Positions 34,878-46,564 of a stretch of 64,000 nucleotides of DNA are shown here, piece by piece (position 1 is the first letter of the stretch; the number at the start of each line of letters is the position of its first letter). The translations under genes were made by a program, and so were the position numbers. The notes beneath the pieces are model-generated. The model ran no database searches. It was not told the origin of the DNA and saw only the letters and a list, made by a program, of their open reading frames with translations. The stretch comes from Rotaria sp. Silwood1 (taxonomy: Eukaryota > Rotifera > Eurotatoria > Philodinida > Philodinidae). The stretch lies in assembly GCA_905250075.1 (NCBI GenBank), contig CAJNOP010000015.1, positions 2,905,340 to 2,969,339 on the forward strand. The letters are read 5' to 3'.

Positions 34878-37800
34878 TCAAGATAAAGAACATATTCGTG
34901 GTTCACGTCTATTTCGTGTTTTAGTTTGATGAATATTTTGACCACTTATTGTTTGATTACAATTACAATTTAATGTCGAATGACCATTTTGTTCTTGCTG
35001 CTGTTGTTGTTGTTGTTCTTCATGTCGATTATCATGTGATGATATTATATTCAATATAGAACGATCAGATATTTTCATTTGTTCATCTTCATTATTAGTA
35101 TTAGTATTATTTTCAGATATAATTGTTGGTTGATGTAATTCATTTAAATAATCATGCATTGTAAATGTTTGAAAACGATTTAATGCTAAACTAGGAAATG
35201 GTAAAAATTCAAATGTACGTGGTGGTCGTCGTCGAAACCAATCATGTTGTTTTATTTGTTCTAATGTAAAACGTAAACGATTATCAATATGTAATAAACC
35301 ATTAATAAGTGCTGCTAAATGTGGTTCAATTTCATTTGGTATTGTATAAACACCTTTACCAATTGTTTGAAATAATAAATAAATATTATCAGCTTCAAAT
35401 GGTAAACGTCCTGTAACAAGATTATATAATGTTACACCACATGACCATATATCAATTGAAAATCCATTATATTTATCTTCACCATTAGCAATTTCCGGAC
35501 ATTGAAATGCAGGTGTACCTAAATATGTTTAATTTCAGATCAAATAAATGCTACAAAAAAAAACAAATAAACTATTATTAAAATGTTTATTGATTATGTG
35601 ATACCTCATTGATAAAGATTTAAAATAGAAGAATCAATCGTAGGAAAGATTTGTGTTTTATTGCCATAATTTCTAACGAGGAAACTTTTCCAAGTGTTAA
35701 TCATCGATCGAGCTCATATTTTGTTCATGAGTAAGACTCGATGAGACTAGCAGAAGCCCGAAAAGATTCATCTCCATACACTGTTCTTCCGGAGTTACGA
35801 CCGTTTTACTGATTTTTCGACCTCTGGCAATGGTATTTATAGGGAAGCCTAACAGTGGAATTTTGTCCATAAACAAGTCTCATGGTCACTAGAATGTTCT
35901 AAAAGGTTCAGTTAAAATGAACGTTTCTTTCTCTAGATATTGAGTTTCCAAGAAGCTCGATTTTTTGACCTTTGCCTTTGGGATATGATCGTTCCTTGAA
36001 AATTCAATATCTTGAGAAAGAAACGTTGATTTTAGCTGAAACTTTTAGAATATTCTAGTGATCATGAGATCTGTTTATAGACAAAATTCCATTGTTGAGC
36101 TTTCCTATAAATACTATTGCCAGAGGTCAAAAAAAACCAGTAGGACGATCATAACTCCGAAAGGACAGCGTATGGGAACGAATGTCTTCCGGATTTCTGC
36201 TAGTCTCATCGAGTCTTACTTATGAGCAAAATATGGGCTCGATCAGCGGTAAACACTTGGAGAGGTTCCCTCATAACTGAATTTTTATATTTAGAAATCG
36301 TTCGGTATTAAACTTATTAAGTAATAATAATAGTAACTTTCATTTTATATAAAAATAAGTTTAGAATATTTCATTGAATTTCTATCAGAATTACATTCGA
36401 AATTATCTTGAGATTTGTAGAAAAAAAAAAAGTTAATTATTACTCACATTTCGACTACAACTTACACAAATTTAATTAGATCTCAATCTTCGGATGTCTA
36501 CAACAAAAAAATAACCTACTAAGATTGCTATCTTTTTGTTTTTATTATAATAATATCTACCATAGTAGAAACAACTCACGATCATAGTTTGAAAAAAAGA
36601 ATACAGAACAAAAATAATTCTACATATTTATTCATAAACGACGCACATACTATGAATATCTATTCTTCATATATCAATCTAGAAATGAATTAAAATTTCG
36701 AAGAATAATCTATTAAGTTTATTCTCAAAAAACTAATTTATTTTTATAATAAAATTATATACCTTGACTTCGTTTAGTTGTATCATCAATACTAAACCTA
36801 AACATTTAAGAAAAACAAAAAAAAAAAAAAGAAAAAGATGTCGAAATCATTTTTGCTTTCAAAACTTACATATCAAGTTGTTCAGCTGTTCCAAAATCAG
36901 TAATTTTTAATTGATGATCAACAGTTATCAATAGATTACCTGGTCTAAATAAAAAACAAAAAAAATATATGTCATTTAAATTCTTGACAAAATAGAACTT
37001 TAGTCTATTCAATCAAGTACATAATAGAAATGTAAATCATTTGTTTTTACTGTTTAGCTATAATTTCTTTAGTTTTATTCTACACGTTTTCTATTAACAA
37101 AACTGAATAAAATTATTTCACAAATCGAAAAATTTGTATACTTCAATATCATTCTGTTGAACTTCTTACTGTAATTGAATAATAATATCACAATCTCAAA
37201 ATTATTCCTATCCTATCTTGTTGAATAAAAGAGATAAAAGAATTTTTCCCAGTCAAAGTATAGAATACAAAGAAAAACACTTACTCTACACATCTCTATT
37301 CGATATTTTCTCAAAACTAAAATATCATAATAAGTGCTAATTAACGTATCTATATTAAGACGTACGAGTTTCTGATGACAGATAAATGTATGAATTGAAA
37401 AAAAAAAAAGCATACAAATAAGTATTTGAGTCGTTGATGTAAGCATAATCAAATTATAACTATAATACGAAAGCAAAAGAAAAAAAAAATATCCGCCTCC
37501 TAACTTTTGATTTGCAAAATAAATTAGAAGCCTATATTTTGTCAAGGATTATTCAATATCTTTTTATAACATACTTTATATCATTATGAATAATAAATTT
37601 TGAATGAAGATATTCTAAACCATTAATTAATTGTACAAAATAACCATGTGCTTGCCATATAGGAAATGGTTTAATTTGTTGTTTTTGTTCATCTGTATCA
37701 AGCATATCTTGTAATGAAACAACACATAAATCAATAAATAAATATAATTTTTGTTTTTCATCATTTCGTAAAAAATCATATAAACGTATTATATTTGGAT

Positions 37801-38341
37801 GATTTAATTTTTTTAATAAACGTATTTCTGTTGCAGCCATTTGTTCACCATGTGGTGTTTTACGTAAACGACGTCGTTGCATTATTTTAACAGCACGTCG
37901 ACATAAATTACGACGATCTAAACATTCTTTTACTTTAGCATATGAACCTTGTCCAATAACATCACCAAATAGATAAGGACCAATAAATTTTGCACGTTTA
38001 CGTTTATTATAAAAATTTAATTCATCTTCTGATGAAACACGTTGTATAGGTACTTGTGTTGATAAAGTAAACTCATCTAAAAATGTTGTTGTTCGTTCTT
38101 CATCATTTTCATATTCATTAAATTGTATTTTTGATTGTAATGTTTGATGATGATTTTGATAATTATATAATATTGATGGTTGTTGTTGTTGTTGTTGTTG
38201 CTCTACCTGAGGATATATTATAGGTATAGATATTTCGTTGTCTTCTTCCTCTTCTTCTTCAAAATAATCACAAATAATATTTTGTGATTCAGATGAATAT
38301 TGAAAAGTAGTTATGGTTGATGATAAATTATTATCAGCCAT
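34878..38341 (-). CDS. STK11: serine/threonine kinase LKB1 (STK11), four exons
   Basis: LKB1 is the master kinase that activates AMPK-family kinases by phosphorylating their T-loops, acting with STRAD and MO25 in energy sensing and polarity. Exons are 38341-37575, 36944-36870, 36797-36763 and 35518-34878, giving 505 residues with all phases matching. Residues 1-115 are acidic and contain poly-Glu and poly-Gln. The kinase domain spans about 122-400, with Gly loop GQGSYAKVKE, Lys in RRAVKIM, and catalytic HNDIKPGN (Asp254) where human has HKDIKPGN. It also has DFG at Asp272 (human has DLG), GTPAFQCPEIANG and DIWSCGVTLYNLVTGRLPFE. The KRAKFIGPYLFGD lead-in and EQIKQHDWFRRRPP are typical of LKB1 and not of other kinases. 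The C-terminus has another poly-Gln run and no evident CaaX box. The 1244-base third intron holds a large foldback. Confidence 0.94.
35679..36271. repeat. large foldback repeat in LKB1 intron 3, arms of about 280 bp
   Basis: The left arm (35679-about 35956) and right arm (about 35993-36271) are reverse complements over nearly their whole length, around a loop of about 35 bases. Long matching runs include AGTAAGACTCGATGAGACTA, TGGAATTTTGTC and AACGTTTCTTTCTC. The pre-mRNA of LKB1 would fold here into a long imperfect double strand. There is no coding frame. It is probably a foldback transposon or an inverted duplication. Confidence 0.85.
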
Positions 38342-39829
38342 TATTAAACATGATATTTTTCTTTTTTATCTGAGCAAATAATATGTTTTGTTTTGAAAAA
38401 TATGAAATATTAACAAAAATTGTTGTTGATTTATGAGACAATATTCTATAAGGAATATAAAAAAACGAGAATTTTGATTTTGTCTAAAATAGAAATATTT
38501 TAAATTTTAATAGATATTAAATATGATCTAGTGATATTTGTTGTTGTTTTTTGTTATATATTTCAAAATGAAATGTTCTTTTTTTGCAAGACAATCTTTT
38601 ATTGTTGATGGTTGTTGTAGAGAACGAATGAAAAAATCTATCTTCTATTTCGCGATTTATATTATCGATAGATGGCAATGGCATAGTTTAACCACATTCA
38701 AGTTAAGCCACATAAAATATTGGTAGAAAAATATGGTTTATTACATTTAATTAATTAGAAATCGATTGTGAAAGTTATTCTACAGAGTCAAATGAATACT
38801 ATGGCACAATAAAAACGTATTCATCATTATTTATAGCTTACAAAAAAGAAAACCACAATCTCGAGGAATAAATTTTTTCATGCACATTTTATACATTTAC
38901 AGTAGATATTCAAAATTTGAAATTAATCGTTCGAATGACATGGAATTAAAATCCGGTTCATATTCAGTTGTTATGAAATATTTTATTTGCTAGATTTTTC
39001 TTGTAATTTCTAATCATCAAGTAGTAGTTAACATGCATTCATTCATATGCAATAAGCTTATAACAGATTCATTTCATTATTTTTGTTTTAATCAAATAAT
39101 ATAGATTCACGAATATTATCAATAAATAATACCTATTTAGAATCTGTCAAAACGTTTTTCATGCTCATTATTGATGAGAAATGACTATGTCAAATAAAAT
39201 TTTTTATTAATGGATAGTCTGTTTCGTACATATACATAAGAAAAACTATTTATTTTTTTAATAGTAGTCACTTATTCACGTGTAAGATAAAAAAAACAAC
39301 AACACAACCTTTAACATTCGGACATAATTCGTCCAAAGTATAAAGACGTATCAACACACAAAATCATTCATACGTTTCATTTTATTCTTGTTTCTATTTG
39401 ATAAATAGGTAATATATTGCTATCAAGCCACAAAATGCATGACGCACACAAATACATGCGGCTAGTTAATGTTTAGTATTTTTGTATTTGTATATTTGAT
39501 TGTCCTTGAAAAATCGAAAGACATTGCCTGACAGTTAGTCACCTTGCTTTTTTTTCTATAGAAATTTTGTGGCCTTCAACGATTTTTTTTTCTCTCGTCT
39601 TATTTCTATCATTTCCAATACGTTTCGAATAGCTGTTATTGTATCGTGACCAACCAATAAGCAATAAGAATAACCACAATTGCATTAATATTGTTATTGA
39701 TATATGTATCTCATTTCAGCTTTTTTTTTTGTTTTGACGGTAACACTCTTTCTCTTATTTTTTTATATTTATTAAGATTAAGTCTTAGTTTAACATAACG
39801 ACAAATTAGCTTCACAAATCAAACGGAAA
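38342..39829. other. divergent promoter region of LKB1 and the Gly/Tyr-rich protein gene
   Basis: The interval lies between two divergently transcribed genes. Apart from AT-rich sequence and pyrimidine tracts near 39.5-39.8 kb (CATTTCAG at 39712-39719 could be an acceptor) nothing specific is seen. Confidence 0.45.
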
Positions 39830-40883
39830 ATGAGCGGACCATACGAACAACAAGGACTTAGTCAAGCTCCCGGTTACTATCCTGGACAAGTTGCTGGTCA
39901 AACACCTACTTTCTATCCTGGACAAGTTGCTGGTCAGGCACCCGGTTACTTTCCTGGGCAAGTTGCTGGTCAGGCACCCGGTTACTATCCTGGGCAAGCT
40001 GCCGTTCCAAATATAGCTCAACAGACTGCTTTTGGAGCCACAGATGTTTCTCATGGTGAACATGCAAAAAAAAGTGGTTCATCATCATCAAGTGGTTCGT
40101 ATGTTGCTGAAAATAAAGGCCATATTAGTTACGGTGGCGCTGGAGTAGCTCCTGTAGGACCTCCTGGAGTAACTGCAACAACCTATCATGGAGGATATGT
40201 TGGTGGTGGATCGTATGAAACAGCTTATGGTGGTGCACGACGTCACGGACGCTATCGACGACAAGTTATTCAATTGCCTGATCCAATTCATGGATCTGTA
40301 CGACAAGTGCGACATCGTTTACTAACCCCAGAACCTGACACACTTGAACGAGTGTAAGTATGAATCCATAGAATTTTAACTCTATTTTCATGTCAATTAA
40401 TTTAAATTTAGTTATATTCAACGTACAGGTCCTGAAATTATAGAAGAAATTACAGAAGTTCCAACAACACCACCACCTCGCATACAAGAACGAACTGTTG
40501 TTGAACCAGCTGGACCACCTCAAGTAGTTAGAAAAGTTATTCGTGTACCACCACGAAGCGGTGGTTATACTTCATATCCCCAATATGAAGGTGCTAGTTT
40601 TTACACTGGAGGTCAGGGTATCAGCAATCTCGCGAGCTCAGGAAGTTTTGCTAATTTACAACCTAGTTTTGGTGGCTTTAGCAATTTTGGTAATTTTGGT
40701 GGACTCTCATTAGGTGGTGGATTTGCTGGAGGAGCTACCAATTTTGGTGGTTTTGGATCTCTTGGTGGTTTTGGTTCATTTGGTTCAGGTTTTCAACATC
40801 AAAACTTTGGTCTTGGTGGTTTTCAATCTCAAGGATTATTACCAACGGCTGGATTTCCTGGTGCTAACTGCTTTTTTATTTAA
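39830..40883 (+). CDS. Gly/Tyr/Phe-rich repeat protein with alveolin-like Val/Pro/Arg segment
   Basis: This is a predicted 331-residue protein; exon 1 is 39830-40353 and exon 2 is 40412-40883. Residues about 13-60 are four tandem 12-residue repeats (APGYYPGQVAGQ and variants), encoded by a 36-base repeat. Residues about 80-145 are Gly/Ser/Tyr-rich. A charged middle part (about 150-245) reads RRQVIQLPDPIHGSVRQVRH, EIIEEITEVPTTPPPR, then ERTVVEPAGPPQVVRKVIRV. This alternation of Val/Pro with charged residues resembles alveolin or articulin-type cytoskeletal proteins. The C-terminal part is Gly/Phe-rich with GGF/NFG units and ends in NCFFI. There is no signal peptide or membrane segment. A cortical, cytoskeletal or phase-separating structural role is a guess from composition; the family is unknown to me. 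Confidence 0.75.
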
Positions 40884-42581
40884 AACTTAATCTTGCGAGC
40901 ATTTCTATCAACAAGCTGTATGTCAACCAAGAGCATTATACATTCGACAACTCGTTTTTCGTTTTTTATTTAGTTCTAGAAAACTTTCTTTCTTTTTTTT
41001 TCTTCTTTTCTTTAAAAATTTAATTGCGAAATATTACAAAACAAGGTCAAGAAAAAAAACACAACTTTTTTTATCTAACCCCATATGCTATCCTTGTTTT
41101 ATTTTCTTCGCATTTATTTTCTTATTCCTATAATGTTCTTCTCATAAATAAATAAAAAAAAAAGCGTAAACACAAATCACCGAATAAAATATGCGATAAA
41201 TAAGTGTACATTTGACTATCCTATTACTGCATCATGTAACACATCACTGCACACATATGACAAGCAAAAAAGAAAAAACCAATAGCATAAACGAATAAAA
41301 AATCTATATGTATCTTTTTTTCTCAAGGAATGATGTACATACGAAATAATACTTATATTATTATTGCTCCCATCATTGTCAACATAATATAATGAATCAT
41401 TTGGATAAAATATTTTAGTCTAAACTGACAAAATAATTCAGTAATTGGTGTGAAACAAAAAACAAAAATAGCGCAAACATCAATATCAAACACGTCAAGC
41501 GTCGTTTTTCTCTATCATATGATAAAACGAATAAACTAATGTACGATATTCATAAGTTTACAAAAACAATTAATCGCAAGAAATGATATGTTATTAACAG
41601 AATAAAATGAAAATAGAATATGCTGCTCAGTAGTCATTATGTATGAAAAATTGACTTTTTTTTTTTGAAAAAAGTTAAATAATACTGTTCTACGTATATA
41701 ATCAGATATGAAAGGTTATTATGAACATAATCGATAATCAATATTTTCTATGATATTTTTCTATTCAAATTGGAATAGATTATCTTCTCTGCTTTCTGTT
41801 TTATTAGTTGTCTTTGTTAAGAATGATTTATTTACATGTAGAACAGAGATTAAAACCAAGAAAAAAATCTTGACTTGATTCATATCGAAAAAAAAAAACG
41901 AATTTCTTCATTATTATAAGTAAATGTATTTATATTTCACGTAAAATTTATAGAAGAAATAGTTTCTAAAATTGCATAAATAACGCTACTATAGGTATCA
42001 TCTACTTAGAAGAAGATGCATATGTGAGGAACATAAGTATACTAACTTTTAATTTTAGTTGAATTCCATCGTATTTCTCAAATTGTATTGCAGTTAGTAA
42101 TCTTTAAATTTAATTGGATCAATTCTACAACATTTAAATTAGATAATGCAATATTTAGGTTTTTAGTCAAATTTTTCAAAATCAGATTTCATCCCAATTA
42201 ACATATCAAAATATGTAATAGAGTATGAAATCATCAAGTCTACAATCACATATAACTATAATGATGATTATATAATCGAAGAAGCAAATACTTGCACATA
42301 TCAATAATAGAATTCTATCAATGTATCTGTCGCATCGAATTTAGCATGTTTATCGAAATTGTTTTTATTAAGTTAAATAATAAATAGATAATGACTTGAA
42401 TAACATCATTGGAACTAATATTTAAATTTAAATCTTTCACTGAACAAGAAAAAAAAACGATATTTTTGAGGACCAATGTAACAAAAAGTATAACTTATGC
42501 AGACAAGAAAACATAGTCTCTTTGTCTTTCTTTTATCTTTCGCTTCGTTCTAAGACAAAAAGGTTCGTGATATTAAAGAAG

Positions 42582-42634
42582 ATAGATGTGGGATGTAGCT
42601 GAAGAAGAGACCGACATCCATACTCTCACACTCA
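42582..42634. repeat. GGTGTG hairpin, copy 6
   Basis: GATAGATGTGGGATGTAGCT is followed by GAAGAAGAGACCGACATCCA and TACTCTCACACTCA. ATGTGGGATGT on the left faces ACATCCATAC and CACAC on the right. The spacer GAAGAAGAGACC closely resembles GAAGAGAAGACC of copy 2. Confidence 0.55.
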
Positions 42635-44607
42635 TTTTTCATGTTTGTTTTACATAAGTTATACTTTTTTCAAAAATATTTTTTTTTTTGTTCGGTGAAA
42701 AATTAAATCAAAATATTCATTTCAATGATAACATTCAAGTCATCATCTAGTTATTGTTTAACTTGATTAAAACAACTTCGATACGACATACTGACTAAAA
42801 AGATGCAAAACATTGCCAGTTCTAAATACTACATAAAACTAGAAAGTCCTACGAAATATATGGAAAGACAAGTAGCCATGAAAACAACTGCATAATTATC
42901 TACTTTTAAAAACATCGGTAGGAACTGATTTTTTTTTTAAATAAACTACAGACAATAGTTTATCTAGTACCCTTGATACAATTTGCAAAAAGTCAAAATA
43001 CAAAGGATATGAAACCGATACTAAAGCGTGTTTTATTGTTCATATCTAAGACTTAATGAAAGCATTACTATTGAGTCGAATAGTTCAACTTTATTTTTGA
43101 TCTCTGATGTAGAACAACTGTTTAATGTTTACAATCAATTTTATCGATCTCTATAAAAAAAATTCTAATAAATTTATTGAAAATATACATTTAGAAATCA
43201 TTTCAAAAATTCTTTACTTCGTGAAGAATCAGAGAGAATATTTAGAAAAATCAACATTTCATTTTACTGTTTTTACAACTCATGTGATTCAAACTGGACA
43301 AAAACCATTCAGTATAATGTATACTATACCGGCGGTAGTGAGTATTTTTTAATTAAAAACTAGACTAAAATTTACTTCAGAAGAAAATATGTACTTAAAA
43401 GTTTCTAAAGTTTATGATAAAATCATTCAATATTGATTTATAGCGTGTAGTTGAAGAAAAAGAGCAAATAAATTTTTTTTGTTGGTTCTCAATCATCTTA
43501 AAAATTGATAGGGATAAGTATAAAAAAGATTATATTAAAGTACAAATGAAAAGAACAAAGATATCAACGGAAGAGTAAAATCATTGTTGGTTTATAATTT
43601 TCTTCATCATCGAGAATTAAATCTTCGGGTTTTGTATCCTTAGCTAATCAAACAAATTTTATCAATAGATAAAGAAACTGAAAATTTGATATTAGATATA
43701 AAATCAATCGACATTTTTAATCACAGGTGACCAATAAAATTAGATATACCACTAATCCGAGAACTGTTTAGGAATTTCGGTTGTGACCAGATTTGATGAT
43801 TCACATATCTTAAACAACAATAATCAATAATGGAAAGTACAAAAATAAAATTAGTTTTTTCAGATTCTATATAACACGAAACATAGTGGAGTATAGAGTG
43901 TCAAATTTGATCATTCTTAGATTATAAAGCTTCATATGTCGTTCGATGCAGAATTTTAAGCTCAGTTTTTAGTAATTTTCACAAGTTATAAAGTTAAATA
44001 ATTTTTAAAGTGAGAAGACTGTGGCCACTTAAAAAATTCTAAACATACGGCAAATTTTTATATAATTCAACGTCTTGCAGCAACAATGGATTTTGGACAT
44101 TTCTATGTTAGATGTGAACCTTGAAGCTATCATTTGTAATAAAATTGACGGTACAATTCAAATTTTTATATAATTTGTGTATAATTCTCCACAACATCTC
44201 TCAGCAATACATACCATATTTGCCTTCTATTTGTAGTTTCTATCATTTTGTTTTTCTTCAGAAAGTCTCTTAGTTTTATTCGCATAAGAATGTTTATTTA
44301 ACAAAAGAAAACCCACTTCTATTTAATTAAATTGATTAAATTATCTGTAGAATGATTTTTTTTTAGCAGATCAGCACTAGAACTTGTCGAATTGATACTG
44401 AATTCCATCAAGTTAAGGTTCGAAAATTTTGAATCCAACAAGTTCTAATCAATTCCATTATATAGAAGTTTTCCAAGACATAAGCCAAGTCAGACTTGAT
44501 ATTGGAATTAAGTCATTGTGGACTCAACTTGCCTAAGCCTAATGAGAATAACCTTTTTTTTTTATTTTAGATTAGAAGTCACACTTTATCTGTACTTTAC
44601 TCAATAA

Positions 44608-44683
44608 AGTTAAATACTTTACCTTACTTAACTTGATAGCATAAAGTAAAGTTAAATACTTTGTTTTACTTTACTTTTTCAAA
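44608..44683. repeat. AAAGTTAAATACTTT repeat pair
   Basis: The self-complementary word AAAGTTAAATACTTT occurs twice, separated by about 45 bases, with related TTACTTTACTTT and AAAGTAAA pieces around it. The block can form several small hairpins. It does not code for protein. Confidence 0.6.
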
Positions 44684-44857
44684 GTAAATATGGATAAAAT
44701 GTCACCCTTGATTCTAGATCATCTTATCAATCATATTCAAAAGAAACAAAAATTTATTTTATTTTTACTTATCTAAGTTTATTTCAATTGTCAAAATCGA
44801 TAGTAAAGGAATTAATAAAAGATAAACCTTTGTATAAATGAATATTTCTTCAGTATA

Positions 44858-44909
44858 GAGAGGAATGGATGAAGAGGTAGAGCTTTCTTCACATCCATCC
44901 CCTCCCACT
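44858..44909. repeat. GGTGTG-type hairpin, copy 7 (most diverged)
   Basis: GAGAGGAATGGATGAAGAGG leads to TAGAGCTTTCTTCACATCC and ATCCCCTCCC. GGAATGGATGAAGA faces TCTTCACATCCATCC, so it is a hairpin, with a purine-rich GAAGAGG spacer as in the other copies. Because the GGTGTG unit is mostly lost, membership in the family is tentative. Confidence 0.4.
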
Positions 44910-46511
44910 GTTGCCTATTATGCTAATTGACTGCAAAATTTCATATAGAAAGTTATAGGAAATCCTAAAGAATCATCCACGAATCTGATAAGATCTAGAA
45001 TTTAACTCCTACAAGAGAGTCATACAGTAATATTTTATTAGGATAATGCTAGATCAAACAATCAGACGGTAAAATCTTTCAAGTTCTTGCTTTTGATTAC
45101 TAAGTTCCTATATGATCTTGTTACAATCATACAAGGTCTTATATTTGGATTGTTTGATTTGAGTGATAGAAAAAATTGCGAAACTATAATCATTTAATTA
45201 TCGCATGGTTCGTTAAACATTTATTTGACATTCAATTATATCTAATAGACCCAATTATCGACAAAAAGATGTATTGATTAATTACGATGATATGATTTCT
45301 TTTTTTTTGTTTTGTTTTTTGTAGAAATATCTATTCATTCTTGATGATATGATACGAAATTGAATAGATGCCGTTATAGTACTATTAAAAAGACTAACGT
45401 TCAATTAATATGGCGATACAATGAATACGATGATTCGTCGTATGCTGAACCGAAATAACGAAATAAAACGAAGTAGAAAAAGATTCAATTTTTTTTTTGT
45501 TGTTGTTGTTGTTTTCTTCACTATTGTTTTAAAACTTGATTTAGTTTGAAGGACAAACTACAGTCATATTCAAGGATCTTTTCTTTTCTTTTACTCTTCA
45601 TTTGACAAATCAAATTGTTGTATCTATATATATATATATATTAAATTTCCTGATATAAAAGAAAGAAAAAAAAAGATAGTTACATTCATACGAAATGAAA
45701 AAAAACCCGTATAATAAAACATACATTTCTGTTTTTTTTTCATTCATTCATTTTCTCTGGTTTCTTGTGTCCTTGTCAAATTTGTAGCAATACTCAAGTG
45801 TTTTGATTTAAATTTAATTCTCTTTTTTTTTTCGTTCGCTCTCTCTCTCTATCTTTGTGGTTGAATATTCTCAAATAGAATATTTTATAAATTTGTAGAT
45901 GATTATAACTAAACTAGTCATTCAATCATTTTGTCTCGACTTTCTAATAACGTACAAAGTTTAAATCACCTCATACTGTCTGTCGTGTTTCTTAATTGTC
46001 TTCAACAAAAAAAAAAAATTGTTTATTTAACGCGGTTGTAACAACATCGGCGTCTTATTTGTTCTGACTGTCTCACGCTTTGTCCACTGTCTTCGATACT
46101 GTGTTTAGCCTTCATCTTGACCGATATTTTCCTTTCTTTTTCGTTTTGCTGTTTATTTATATTGTTCAACTATTCATAATACGTGTGTACGAGACATCTT
46201 CATCAAAGTTAAGACTTTGTTTTTATTATCGTAAGCAGGAAATCAAATAGTGCGTTGTCTTTTGTCTTTGATTTATCGAAAAGGTTCATTTTATTGGTTA
46301 GTAATAGCTAGAAAATGATTTATTGGTAGTTGACCACTAAATGTTATATGATCTATTGTCCATTAATGAGAAAGAATCATGCAGCACTCATTTTCTTTTT
46401 CTTTTTCTTTTTTCTTTCTTGTATTAATACTCATTATATCATCCCCGACAGGGATAAACGATATAACTTATATATGTACTACAAGTGAATAAAACAATAT
46501 TTTATTGATAT

Positions 46512-46521
46512 TCATTTCTAG
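46512..46521 (+). promoter_or_regulatory. splice acceptor 43 bases before the CIP4/TOCA start
   Basis: A pyrimidine-rich tract ending in ATTTCTAG precedes the short leader before ATG at 46565. It may be a spliced-leader trans-splice site or the end of a 5' untranslated intron. Confidence 0.35.
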
Positions 46522-46564
46522 ATGATTATGTAAGCAAATTTGAAATAAGTAAAAACGATAGAGA

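Larger units (their letters stand above)
40884..46564. other. 5.7 kb gene-poor region
   Basis: No exon chain is recognised. A likely poly(A) region of the upstream gene (AATAAATAAAAAAAA near 41147) lies at the start. Hairpin copies 6 and 7 and a small TAAAGTTAAATACTTT repeat are listed separately. A T-rich tract ending CATTTCTAG at 46521 precedes the next gene. Confidence 0.5.

Noticed and set aside
43125-43352. Plus-strand frame of 75 codons in the gene-poor region.
   Set aside because: Low-complexity Ile/Phe/Lys content, no splice context and no recognisable domain.
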